DNA of 26,426 nt from assembly GCA_900543875.1 (NCBI GenBank), contig UQSV01000022.1, forward strand, positions 1 through 26,426. Direction: 5' to 3'. Below are positions 15,883 to 24,259 of this stretch, one piece after another. The position numbers were made by a program, and so were the translations under genes. This stretch comes from an uncultured Coriobacteriaceae bacterium (GTDB taxonomy: Bacteria; Actinomycetota; Coriobacteriia; Coriobacteriales; Atopobiaceae). The notes under the pieces are model-generated. The model was not told where the DNA came from, did not search any database, and was given only the letters and a program-made list of their open reading frames with translations. Numbering within the stretch: position 1 is the first letter of the stretch; each line of letters begins with the position of its first letter.

Positions 15883-15923
15883 GTACAATAATTCGTACGC
15901 TTCTGGTGTCCAATTTGGACACC
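15883..15923 (+). promoter_or_regulatory. Promoter and 19-bp palindromic operator of the DUF4869 pair
   Basis: GGTGTCCAATTTGGACACC at 15905-15923 is a perfect 19-base palindrome (9-bp arms, one central base). TACAAT at 15883-15888 is a good -10 box, which would put transcription start close to the palindrome; I cannot find a clear -35. The palindrome ends 35 bases before the ATG at 15959. This is a typical repressor layout. The regulator is not obvious in the window. Confidence 0.6.
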
Positions 15924-15958
15924 ATGGTGTACCTGCGGTTATGGGGGCTGAGAGCAAT

Positions 15959-16396
15959 ATGCTGAACATCTACTTTGGGCACATGCCCGAGGCCATCTAC
16001 AATACGGCGGTGTACTTCAAGAACACCTATCGCGACTCGTGGATTACGAACCCGCTGTCCGTCGAGATGATTCGTGACGTCGATAAGTCTGAGGTTGTCT
16101 CGGCAAGTGTCATCGAGAGCCCCGTTCTTGGAAGCATCACGCCTCTTTCCCTCTCGGGTGGCGTTAAAACGCTCATGCTCGTGAGGTTCGACAGGGAGCA
16201 TGTCTTTAATGCCTCCACCTGCGGCGACAACTGTGCAAAGTGGTTGCTTGAGATTGCGAAGAGCCGCAAGGTGGTCGTGAACCTCCACCACGTCATGGAC
16301 TTTGGCCCCGAGGAGTTCAAGCTGCGCGTTGCCAATAGCGGCAAGATCGTCCACAACATGACCGACCTCCTTCGCGAGGCCACGGCGTACCTGTAG
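15959..16396 (+). CDS. DUF4869-type protein
   Basis: A 145-residue protein that I recognise as DUF4869-like. It starts MLNIYFGHMPEAIYNTAVYF and continues with a KNTY segment, DVDKSEVVSASVIESPVLGS, LSGGVKTLMLV, and FNASTCGDNCAKWLLEIA near the middle. The family has no established function. The frame is open upstream across the TetM-like gene, but the family N terminus fixes the start at the ATG at 15959; an in-frame ATG at 15941 is the alternative. GGGGG followed by GAGAG lies before it. It is 8 bases from the next gene, whose ribosome binding site (TAGGAG) overlaps this gene's stop, so the two form a tight operon, probably with products that work together. Confidence 0.75.
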   Translation: MLNIYFGHMPEAIYNTAVYFKNTYRDSWITNPLSVEMIRDVDKSEVVSASVIESPVLGSITPLSLSGGVKTLMLVRFDREHVFNASTCGDNCAKWLLEIAKSRKVVVNLHHVMDFGPEEFKLRVANSGKIVHNMTDLLREATAYL

Positions 16397-16404
16397 GAGC
16401 TGCG

Positions 16405-17379
16405 ATGATCGGAACGCATCAGGTCAGGGTTTCGCGTCGCCGTGGCACGTCCTTTCGCTTTGAGGTGCGGCGCAACGTCACCATCGTTCGTGGCGACAGT
16501 GGCACGGGCAAAACGACGCTCTATGAGATGGTCGCAGACCACACTCGCCTGGGCGACGCCTCGGGCGTGAGCATCCAGTGCGACAAGCCCTGCGTTGCCC
16601 TCACGGACATTGACTGGCAAAACCAGCTTGAGCAGACGCGCGACTCCATCGTGTTCGTGGACGAGGGCTTTGAGCCCCTTGCCTCCGAGGCGTTCGCTCG
16701 CGCGGTGTTTGGTTCGGACAACTACTTCGTGATCTTTAGCCGTAGCGAGCTGGCCAATCTTCCCTATAGCGTAAACGAGGTCTACCGCATCAAGACGAGT
16801 GGCAAGTTCCACACGTTTGAGCCGCTGTACAAGCGCAAGGAGGGGGAGCGCTACAGTCTGTCTCGCGTAACGCCCAAGACTGACTTTGACGTGCTGCTCA
16901 CCGAGGACTCAAAGTCTGGCCTGCAGTTCTTCTCGCATAGGTTTGAGGATAAGGAACTGCGCGTTGAGACGTCTGCGTCCAACTCTAAGATCATGACGTG
17001 GCTGCTCGACCACTCGGACGAGCGCGTATTTGTCGTTGCCGACGGCGCGGCGTTTGGCCCCTATGCAGACCGCGTGCTCAAGCTGCAGCGTGAGCACCCC
17101 GAGAACATCACCGTATGCCTGCCCGAATCCTTTGAATGGCTGCTGCTGAAGTCTGGAATTGTGAAGTCGGAGGGGCTCGGCGCTGTTCTCGAGGACCCGA
17201 GCGCCCACATCGAAAGTGTGAGCTACGCAACCTGGGAGCGGTTCTTTGCTGCCCTTCTTGTTGAGCTTACGCGCGGCACGCCGTTTGCGTATAAGAAGGC
17301 CGAGCTCGCCGAGGCGTATCTGGTGCCCGCGAATGCCTCGCGGGCGATGGCCCTTATCGCGTGCCGCAACGTTCGCTAG
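16405..17379 (+). CDS. P-loop NTPase partner of the DUF4869 protein
   Basis: A 324-residue protein of unknown role. Walker A GDSGTGKTT is at residues 30-38, after a short beta-rich N terminus like that of an ABC-type ATPase. Walker B IVFVDEGFEPL has Asp86-Glu87 and is unusually close to the P loop, with no visible ABC signature, so the NTPase core is compact. YFVIFSRSELANLPYSVNEV may be a sensor region. The second half holds VFVVADGAAFGPYADRVL and CLPESFEWLLLKSG, which recall a Rossmann- or Toprim-like acidic fold; that reading is uncertain. The gene starts 8 bases after the DUF4869 stop. Its constant partner suggests one machine, possibly defence-related. No homologue of known function comes to mind. 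Confidence 0.7.
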   Translation: MIGTHQVRVSRRRGTSFRFEVRRNVTIVRGDSGTGKTTLYEMVADHTRLGDASGVSIQCDKPCVALTDIDWQNQLEQTRDSIVFVDEGFEPLASEAFARAVFGSDNYFVIFSRSELANLPYSVNEVYRIKTSGKFHTFEPLYKRKEGERYSLSRVTPKTDFDVLLTEDSKSGLQFFSHRFEDKELRVETSASNSKIMTWLLDHSDERVFVVADGAAFGPYADRVLKLQREHPENITVCLPESFEWLLLKSGIVKSEGLGAVLEDPSAHIESVSYATWERFFAALLVELTRGTPFAYKKAELAEAYLVPANASRAMALIACRNVR

Positions 17380-17517
17380 CGGGGATTTGATTCACCTGCC
17401 CCTCGCTCGCGTCCTCCGATGCCTGCCTCCTGCATGGCTTTGCATGGGGATGGCCTTCTTTCTCGCATAGAGATGTTTAAAAATTCGAATATTTGCGAAA
17501 AATGCGTATGAAAGCGT

Positions 17518-17544
17518 GCTAATATGCATTCCGTTGTGAATGCA
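17518..17544 (+). promoter_or_regulatory. argR promoter region with palindrome
   Basis: TGCTAATAT at 17517-17525 looks like an extended -10 box. A perfect inverted repeat, TGCATTC (17525-17531) and GAATGCA (17538-17544), with a 6-base centre overlaps it. ArgR usually controls its own gene through AT-rich 18-bp ARG boxes; this palindrome has comparable spacing but not the usual TGAAT...ATTCA order. Autoregulation is plausible but unproven. Confidence 0.4.
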
Positions 17545-17611
17545 GGGTTGCACGCGCCGTCGCTGCGCCTTGTGTATGCAACGAGAGTATAACGGCCAGA
17601 AAGGCAACCAG

Positions 17612-18046
17612 GTGAAGAAGCGCTTTAACAGGCAGGACGCCATTCGCGAGATCGTTCGCGACAAGTCCATCAAGACCCAGCGCGCGCTCGTCGAGGAGCT
17701 CGAGAAGCTCGGCTTCGTGTGCACGCAGGCCACCATCTCGCGCGACATCGCCGACATGGGGCTGCGCAAGCTTCCCGAGGGCGTCTACGTGCTCTCCGAG
17801 GACCTGCACCTGCAGACCATGGTGTCGACGCTGGTCACGAACGTTGTTCGCGCCAACAACATCGTGGTGATCCACAGCCAGGCCGGCACCGCCCAGGGCG
17901 TCGCCGCCGCCATCGATGATGCCAGCCTACCCGACATCGCCGGCTGCATCGCCGGGGACGACACGATCATGGTCGTCTGCATGACCGATGCCGAGGCCGC
18001 CTCGCTCGAGCAGCTCGTCAACAAGCTGCGAGGTGTGCGCGAGTAG
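17612..18046 (+). CDS. argR: Arginine repressor
   Basis: A 144-residue ArgR. The N-terminal winged helix runs to about residue 70, with TQATISRDIADMGLRKLPEG as recognition helix and wing. The C-terminal hexamerisation and arginine-binding domain shows GTAQGVAAAID and AGDDTIMVV, the paired Asp that bind arginine. It represses arginine biosynthesis when arginine is plentiful. The frame extends upstream to 17540, but the GTG at 17612 gives the normal N terminus (MKKRFNRQDAIREIV) and has AGAAAGG 7 bases before it. argG follows 102 bases later on the same strand, a logical target. No other arginine gene is in the window. Confidence 0.95.
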   Translation: MKKRFNRQDAIREIVRDKSIKTQRALVEELEKLGFVCTQATISRDIADMGLRKLPEGVYVLSEDLHLQTMVSTLVTNVVRANNIVVIHSQAGTAQGVAAAIDDASLPDIAGCIAGDDTIMVVCMTDAEAASLEQLVNKLRGVRE

Positions 18047-18148
18047 GCATTTGCCCCTCTCGCGCTTCTCGCATTGGTCGGTCGCCACGCGCGGCCGCGC
18101 TCGCACCACCCCAAACCGTTAGCAAGCCTTGATATTAAGGAGACCCAC

Positions 18149-19471
<1,323 letters not shown>

Positions 19472-19495
19472 CGCCTGAGACATTGGTTGATAGGG

Positions 19496-19532
19496 GCCGT
19501 CTTCTGCTTATGCGGGAGGCGGCCCTTTTGTG
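19496..19532 (+). terminator. Terminator of argG
   Basis: GGGCCGTC at 19496-19503 pairs with GGCGGCCC at 19520-19527 (one mismatch inside), followed by TTTTG. It lies 24 bases after the argG stop. Confidence 0.75.
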
Positions 19533-19683
19533 TGGGGCGCGGCTGGTTGCCTTGTGCGAGGTGCCTGGCGCGAGGCGAAGCAGGTGGCCTCGCGGCATGA
19601 AAATGCCGGGCGGAGGTGGCTCCGGCCCGGCGCTGGCTGTGCTGTTGGGCGATGTGCGGCGGATCTGCCGGCGCCGCGAGGCG

Positions 19684-20211
19684 TTAGACGAGGCCCGCGG
19701 CGCGCAGGGAGGCCTCAAGGGCACGCAGGTCGTCGTTGTTGGGGTGGCTGCGGGCCTCCTCGAAGTTCTTGATGAACAGCTGGGCGCGCTTGGCCTCGGG
19801 GCTCGCGGGCTCGGCCGCGGCAAGCATGGCATGGTAGCGCTCGAGCGCCGCCTCGGCAATCTTGCCCTGGCACATGAACGAGCCGATGACCTCGCAGTTC
19901 TTGCCCAGGCCCTCGCGAATGCGGCTCAGGATAGTGTTGAAGTAGGCCTCGTCCTGGCCATAGCCGCACGTGCCAAAGAGGAACACGCGTGCCCCGTCGA
20001 GCGAGTGGATAAACGCCATGACGTCGTCGGTGGCGCTGCCCTTGTCGGTCCAGGTGCCCACGAACACGACGCTGGCCTTGCCCGCAGCCTTAGGCGCGTT
20101 CTCGGCGCTGCCAAAGTAGGTGCAGTCCTGCTCGCCCATGAGCTTGCGGATGCGTTTGGCAACGAGCTCGGTGTTGCCCGTCTTGCTGGAGAAGACGACT
20201 GAGAAATCCAT
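19684..20211 (-). CDS. Flavodoxin family protein, BilS-like
   Basis: A 175-residue flavodoxin. FSSKTGNTELVAKRI at residues 7-21 is the FMN-phosphate loop, FVGTWTDKGSATDD the second flavin loop, and LFGTCGYGQDEAYFNTIL the third. FMCQGKIAEAALERY and SHPNNDDL at the C terminus resemble the gut-bacterial flavodoxin BilS, which accompanies the bilirubin reductase BilR. No bilR-like gene is in the window, so the partner and substrate are open. GGGGGTCAGG precedes the ATG. TATAAC on the minus strand near 20258-20253 may be its -10 box. It is transcribed convergently with argG and followed by no obvious terminator of its own. Confidence 0.82.
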   Translation of the reverse strand: MDFSVVFSSKTGNTELVAKRIRKLMGEQDCTYFGSAENAPKAAGKASVVFVGTWTDKGSATDDVMAFIHSLDGARVFLFGTCGYGQDEAYFNTILSRIREGLGKNCEVIGSFMCQGKIAEAALERYHAMLAAAEPASPEAKRAQLFIKNFEEARSHPNNDDLRALEASLRAAGLV

Positions 20212-20398
20212 GCCTGACCCCCGAATGCGCAGTTTTACGTACCTGTTCTGGGGTTATACCCGCTTTTAGGGATCATGTTGCACAGCGTTGGCCCGTGCTT
20301 GTAAGGACTGCGTTACGGCTGGAGCGGGCGAGGGACGGCGTATGCGTGGGGCGCGAGACCGGTGCGAGTGCGCGATGCGTCGAGCCGGCGCGCCCCTG

Positions 20399-21223
20399 CT
20401 ACAGCAGCGCCAGGAAGTTGCGCGCGCACAGGGCCATGACGACCACGAGGGTGAGCGCGTAGAGGACGTCGGTGCCGCGGCTCGAGATGCGCGCGGCGAC
20501 GCGCTTGCCCGCGACCGAGCCTGCGACCGCCATCGTGGCCATCGCAACGAGCATGAGCGGGCTAAACTCGGGAACGCTGGCCGACGCGATGGTGTAGGCG
20601 AGGCTTGCTACCTGCGAAAACGCGATGATAAGGATGGACTCGCGGGCGGCGTCGCGCGTCTCGCGCGAGAACAGCAGGGTGAGGATCACCAGGTTGAAGG
20701 GGCCTCCGCCAATGCCGAGAAACGCCCACATGGCACCCGTGACGGCGCCGATGAGCGCGCTCGCCACGATGCCCGTGATGTGCAGCGTGCGCACGCGCGA
20801 GCGAAGCAGCGTGTACATGACGGTTGCGCCCGAGAGCGCGAACAGGACCGCCGCCTGGACCGCGCCCACGGTCTCGGGCGTGCCCAGCGAGCCGCGGATG
20901 GCGTTGAAGGCGACCTTGCCGGCCACGCCGCCGAGCGCCGCGCCAATGGAGAGAGGGATGGCCGTGGGCGGGTAGGGGGTGCGGGCGCGCTCGGGGTGGT
21001 GCCGTGTGCCCCACGCCTGCTGGGCGAGCGTCGAGAGCGACATCGTGAGCACCGTGAGACTCGACAGGAAGCTCGTGGTGGCCATGCCCATGACGCCCAG
21101 CGAGTCGACGATTGGCTTGATGATCACGCCGCCGCCGATTCCGCACAGGGGGCCCAGCGTCGAGGCAAGGAAGCACACGACACAAATGATGAGGAAGCTG
21201 GCGAGGTTCGACGCGATGATCAT
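20399..21223 (-). CDS. TauE/SafE-family sulfite or anion exporter-like permease
   Basis: A 274-residue membrane protein with about eight hydrophobic segments. LGPLCGIGGGVIIKPIVDSL near residue 25 is the signature of the first TauE/SafE repeat, and FLGIGGGPFNLVILTLLF in the middle is the second copy, as expected for the duplicated fold. Members move sulfite, sulfonates or other sulfur anions; the substrate here is unknown. The frame is open up to 21502, but the upstream part is Arg/Pro-rich junk. The ATG at 21223 with GGAG 5 bases before it gives a normal N terminus (MIIASNLASFLIICVVCFLA). Confidence 0.88.
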   Translation of the reverse strand: MIIASNLASFLIICVVCFLASTLGPLCGIGGGVIIKPIVDSLGVMGMATTSFLSSLTVLTMSLSTLAQQAWGTRHHPERARTPYPPTAIPLSIGAALGGVAGKVAFNAIRGSLGTPETVGAVQAAVLFALSGATVMYTLLRSRVRTLHITGIVASALIGAVTGAMWAFLGIGGGPFNLVILTLLFSRETRDAARESILIIAFSQVASLAYTIASASVPEFSPLMLVAMATMAVAGSVAGKRVAARISSRGTDVLYALTLVVVMALCARNFLALL

Positions 21224-21390
21224 GGGGACTCCGGGGTGCTTGGGGTTCGGCGTGGCGATGCGGTGACGTGTGGAGCGCTGTGGAGACGCGCGGGCGCGGC
21301 GCCGCAGCGCGGTGAGGCGCTGTGGGCTGGTGCGGTGGGGCGAGCCGCGGTTGCCTCGCGGTTGGCGCGCTGGCGCGCGGTGCCCACGAG

Positions 21391-21424
21391 AAGAAAAAGG
21401 GCGCCTGCCAGGTGGCAGACGCCC
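21391..21424 (-). terminator. Terminator of pyrE
   Basis: On the minus strand, GGGCGTCTGCCA (21424-21413) pairs with TGGCAGGCGCCC (21410-21399) around a 2-base loop with one mismatch, then TTTTTCTT. It lies about 90 bases after the pyrE stop and separates pyrE from the permease gene. Confidence 0.85.
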
Positions 21425-21511
21425 GCGGTGACTACTGTTGCTGAGCGATGCGGCCGCCCGTGTGTGGCCTAGGCGTGGCGTTGCTGCGCCCTTCTCGGCC
21501 AAGGGAGCTGG

Positions 21512-22195
21512 CTACTCCTTGACGCCGTACTGCTCGTAGTAGGCGTCGATGCGGGCCTTGAGCTCGTCGTCGATGACGACCTTACCCTCGACCTCGTGGT
21601 TGTGGAGCACTTCGACTACCTCGGCCATGCTCACGATGGAGGCAACGGGGAAGCCGTACTTGGCCTCGATCTCCTTCTGGGCGGTGGTGACGCCACCCTT
21701 GCCAACCTCCATGCGGTTGAGGCTCACGATGAGGCCGCGGATCTCGACGTTGGCCGCGGCGGTGACCTTGGGGTAGGTCTCGTCGATGGACTTGCCCGAG
21801 GTGGTGACGTCCTCGACCATCACGACGCGGTCGCCGTCGTGCAGCTCGGCGCCCAGCAGGTTGCCCTTGTCGGCACCGTGGTCCTTGGCCTCCTTGCGGT
21901 CGGAGCAGTAGCGGACCTCCTTGCCGTAGAGGTCGTGGTAGGCGATGGCGGTGACGACGGACAGGGGGATGCCCTTGTAGGCCGGGCCAAAGAGGACGTC
22001 GAAGTCGTCGCCAAAGTTGTCGTGGATGGCGCGGGCGTAGTACTCGCCGAGCTTCTTGAGCTGGTAGCCCGTGACGTAGGCGCCGGCGTTCATGAAGAAC
22101 GGGGACTTGCGGCCGCTCTTGAGCGTGAAGTCGCCAAACTTGAGGACGTTCGACTCGACCATGAACTTGATGAACTCTTGCTTGTAGGCCTCCAT
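21512..22195 (-). CDS. pyrE: Orotate phosphoribosyltransferase
   Basis: It makes orotidine monophosphate from orotate and PRPP in UMP synthesis. The 227-residue protein has FTLKSGRKSPFFMNAGAY near the N terminus, DVLFGPAYKGIPLSVV, the flexible-loop segment RKEAKDHGADKGNLLGA and the PRPP motif RVVMVEDVTTSGKSI. GAGGGGAG lies about 6 bases before the ATG at 22195. It stands alone here; no other pyr gene is adjacent, and a terminator follows. Confidence 0.95.
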   Translation of the reverse strand: MEAYKQEFIKFMVESNVLKFGDFTLKSGRKSPFFMNAGAYVTGYQLKKLGEYYARAIHDNFGDDFDVLFGPAYKGIPLSVVTAIAYHDLYGKEVRYCSDRKEAKDHGADKGNLLGAELHDGDRVVMVEDVTTSGKSIDETYPKVTAAANVEIRGLIVSLNRMEVGKGGVTTAQKEIEAKYGFPVASIVSMAEVVEVLHNHEVEGKVVIDDELKARIDAYYEQYGVKE

Positions 22196-22330
22196 TGGGC
22201 TCCCCTCGGGCGATGTCGCGGCAGCCGTGAGCTGCGGTGCGGCGGGTTAGGCACATACACCTTCAGGATAGGACAAAAGCGCGGTCGAGGTGGGCGGCGC
22301 CGGCGGTGACCGTGGGCGTTTGGGATGCCT

Positions 22331-22339
22331 TGCTATAGT
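22331..22339 (+). promoter_or_regulatory. Extended -10 promoter of the small regulator gene
   Basis: TGCTATAGT at 22331-22339 fits an extended -10 box, 27 bases before the ATG at 22366. No convincing -35 is visible, as is common for extended -10 promoters. Confidence 0.45.
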
Positions 22340-22365
22340 TGGATAAAAGCGAGAGAGGAGAGCGC

Positions 22366-22620
22366 ATGAGCAGGGTTGCCATCATGGGGATCATCGTGGA
22401 GGACCTGGGGAGCGTGGGCGCGCTCAACGAGCTGCTCCACGAGTATGGTCGCCACATCGTGGGGCGCATGGGGATTCCGTACCGCCAGCGCGGCGTGAGC
22501 GTCATCAGCGTGGTGCTCGACGCCGAGCAGGACGCCATCTCGGCACTTGCCGGCAAGGTGGGCGCGTTGCCGGGCGTGAGCGTCAAGACGCTCTTCTCGA
22601 ACGTGATGTCCGAGGAGTAG
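22366..22620 (+). CDS. TM1266-type iron-only hydrogenase system regulator
   Basis: An 84-residue ACT-like/NikR C-terminal-like protein. RVAIMGIIVEDLGSVGALNE and the segment GIPYRQRGVSVISVVLDA match the small regulator family found next to [FeFe]-hydrogenase maturation genes (TM1266 group). LPGVSVKTLFSNV is the usual end. The frame is open from 22339, but the ATG at 22366 follows GAGAGGAGAG and gives the family N terminus. It suggests that the organism makes hydrogenase; none of the hyd genes is in this window. It converges with the ABC ATPase gene across an 82-bp inverted repeat. Confidence 0.85.
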   Translation: MSRVAIMGIIVEDLGSVGALNELLHEYGRHIVGRMGIPYRQRGVSVISVVLDAEQDAISALAGKVGALPGVSVKTLFSNVMSEE

Positions 22621-22624
22621 GGGC

Positions 22625-22706
22625 TTGGGACATTACTGCCCGTAGCCTTTCTGTCCCAAACCGCAGGAAAAGTGGGACAGAAAGGCTACGGGCGCAAATG
22701 TCCCAA
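22625..22706. repeat. 82-bp near-perfect inverted repeat between convergent genes
   Basis: The arms are 22625-22658 and 22673-22706, 34 bases each, identical in inverted orientation except for a central 3-base block (ACT at 22635-22637 against GCA at 22694-22696). The loop is 14 bases. Each arm is itself bounded by GGGACA and TGTCCC, so two smaller hairpins can also form. The element begins 4 bases after the regulator's stop and ends directly before the ABC ATPase stop. No T run follows on either strand. It may be a repetitive extragenic palindrome, a small mobile palindrome, or a convergent transcription block. Confidence 0.9.
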
Positions 22707-23468
22707 CTAGCCGTTGTACCTGCTGAGGAACTCGCGGGTGCGCTGCTGCGTGGGGTTGCCAAAGACCCGCTCGGGGGAGCCCTCTTCGACGACGGTACCG
22801 CCGTCCATGAAGACCACGCGGTTTGCCACGTCGCGCGCGAAGGCCATCTCGTGCGTCACGATGACCATGGTCATGTTCTCGGCCGCGAGGTCCTTGATGA
22901 CATTCAGCACCTCGCCGGTGAGCTCGGGGTCAAGGGCGCTCGTGGGCTCGTCGAAGAAGAGCATCTCGGGCCTCATCGCGAGCGCGCGGGCGATGCTCAC
23001 GCGCTGCTGCTGGCCGCCGGAGAGCTGGCAGGGGACCTTGCCCTCGCATCCGGCGAGGCCCATCTTGGCGATGAGCGCGCGGGCCTGGGCCTCGACCTCG
23101 GCGCGGTCGCGACGTTGCACGTGGATGGGTGCGTCCATGATGTTCTTGAGCACGCTCATGTGCGGGAACAGGTTGTAGTTCTGGAACACCAGGCCAAAGC
23201 GCGAGCGTGCGCGGGCAAGCTCGGCGGGCTTGGCGTAGGCGGCGCGTCCTCCCTCGTTGGTGGCAACTGCGACGTCGCCAAATGAGAGGCTACCGGCGTC
23301 GAGGCGCTCGAGCAGCGTGGCGCAGCGCAGAAGCGTTGACTTGCCGCCGCCCGAGGGGCCGATGATGGCCACGACCTCGCCGCAGCTCACCTCGAGGTCA
23401 ATGCCCTTGAGCACCTCGTTTTGCCCGAACGCCTTGCGGGCGCCCTCAATCTTCATCACGGGTTCCAT
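22707..23468 (-). CDS. Polar amino-acid ABC transporter, ATP-binding protein
   Basis: A 253-residue ATPase of the GlnQ/HisP group that powers uptake through the permease at 23510-24163. Walker A GPSGGGKST is at residues 37-45, Q loop FQNYNLFPHMSV near 95, signature LSGGQQQR near 150, Walker B LFFDEPTSALDPEL near 172, and the switch His in IVTHEMAFA. The ATG at 23468 has AGAGGAAC upstream; Met5 is an alternative. It is the last gene of a three-gene minus-strand operon (lipoprotein, permease, ATPase). The substrate is probably a polar amino acid, but it cannot be named. Confidence 0.95.
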   Translation of the reverse strand: MEPVMKIEGARKAFGQNEVLKGIDLEVSCGEVVAIIGPSGGGKSTLLRCATLLERLDAGSLSFGDVAVATNEGGRAAYAKPAELARARSRFGLVFQNYNLFPHMSVLKNIMDAPIHVQRRDRAEVEAQARALIAKMGLAGCEGKVPCQLSGGQQQRVSIARALAMRPEMLFFDEPTSALDPELTGEVLNVIKDLAAENMTMVIVTHEMAFARDVANRVVFMDGGTVVEEGSPERVFGNPTQQRTREFLSRYNG

Positions 23469-23509
23469 GCCGTCTCGTTCCTCTCGTCCTTCTCGCCCTT
23501 ATAGCGCGC

Positions 23510-24163
23510 CTAGTCGTGGTAGTAGTCGAGCCTCTTCTCGACGGCGCCCAGCGCCAGCTCGACGATGAAGTTGAAGACCCAGTACATGACGGCCGCGATG
23601 GCAAACGGCACCATGCTCACCTGCGAGGCCACGAGGGCCTTGGCGGTCGAGAACATCTCGGCCACGCCAATCGAGAAGGCGAGCGACGTGTCCTTTACGA
23701 GGGTGATGATTTCGTTGCCCATCGCGGGCAGAATCTTCTTGACCACCTGCGGAAGCACGATGCGCACGAAGGTCTGCGCGCTCGAGTAGCCCAGCACCTC
23801 GGCCGCCTCGTACTGGCCGCGCGGGATCGACTGGATGCCCGAGCGATAGATCTCTGCGAAGTAGGCCGCGTAGTTCACGATGAACGCCACGACGCAGGCC
23901 TGCCACTTCGATGCGGGCGTGAGCTCGATGCCAAAGACGTAGAACGGCGCGAAGTAGATCGCGAACATCTGCAGCATGAGGGGCGTGCCGCGCAGCACCG
24001 AGATGAACGCGCGGGCGAGCCACGCCAGCGGGCGGAAGCGGCTCATGCGCGCGAGCGCAACGGGGATGCCCAGGGGGATGGCTCCCACGAGGGTGAGGGC
24101 GAACAGCGCGAGCGTCGTGCCGAAGCCCTGGACGAGCATGCCGGTCATCGTGGTGAGGTCCAC
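23510..24163 (-). CDS. Polar amino-acid ABC transporter, permease
   Basis: A 217-residue HisM/GlnP-type permease with about five membrane segments. FGTTLALFALTLVGAIPLGI opens the first. ISVLRGTPLMLQMFAIYF and QYEAAEVLGYSSAQTFVRIV followed by LPQ contain the conserved RGTP and EAA coupling motifs. The start is a GTG at 24163 with AAGGAG 8 bases upstream. The ATPase gene follows after 41 bases. A strong hairpin lies between this gene and the lipoprotein gene. Confidence 0.93.
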   Translation of the reverse strand: MDLTTMTGMLVQGFGTTLALFALTLVGAIPLGIPVALARMSRFRPLAWLARAFISVLRGTPLMLQMFAIYFAPFYVFGIELTPASKWQACVVAFIVNYAAYFAEIYRSGIQSIPRGQYEAAEVLGYSSAQTFVRIVLPQVVKKILPAMGNEIITLVKDTSLAFSIGVAEMFSTAKALVASQVSMVPFAIAAVMYWVFNFIVELALGAVEKRLDYYHD

Positions 24164-24180
24164 GGGTGTCTCCTTAGGGG

Positions 24181-24214
24181 TGCCGCGGCCTGCGAAGGGG
24201 TGCGGGCCGCGGCA
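24181..24214 (-). repeat. Intercistronic stem-loop between the lipoprotein and permease genes
   Basis: TGCCGCGGCC (24181-24190) pairs perfectly with GGCCGCGGCA (24205-24214), with two or three further pairs inside. No T run follows on the minus strand; instead, AAGGAG for the permease comes next. Such hairpins after binding-protein genes often protect the upstream mRNA and give more lipoprotein than permease. Confidence 0.65.
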
Positions 24215-24259
24215 TGTAGCGGGGTGGGTCAGGTGGTTGGTGAGGGCGCGCGCCCCCGG

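Noticed and set aside
18089..18100. GC-only palindrome GCGCGGCCGCGC before argG as an operator
   Set aside because: Such GC palindromes are expected by chance in this composition, and nothing else supports a function.
20288..21472. Plus-strand frame of 394 codons
   Set aside because: It is an Arg/Ala/Gly/His-rich shadow of the TauE/SafE gene.
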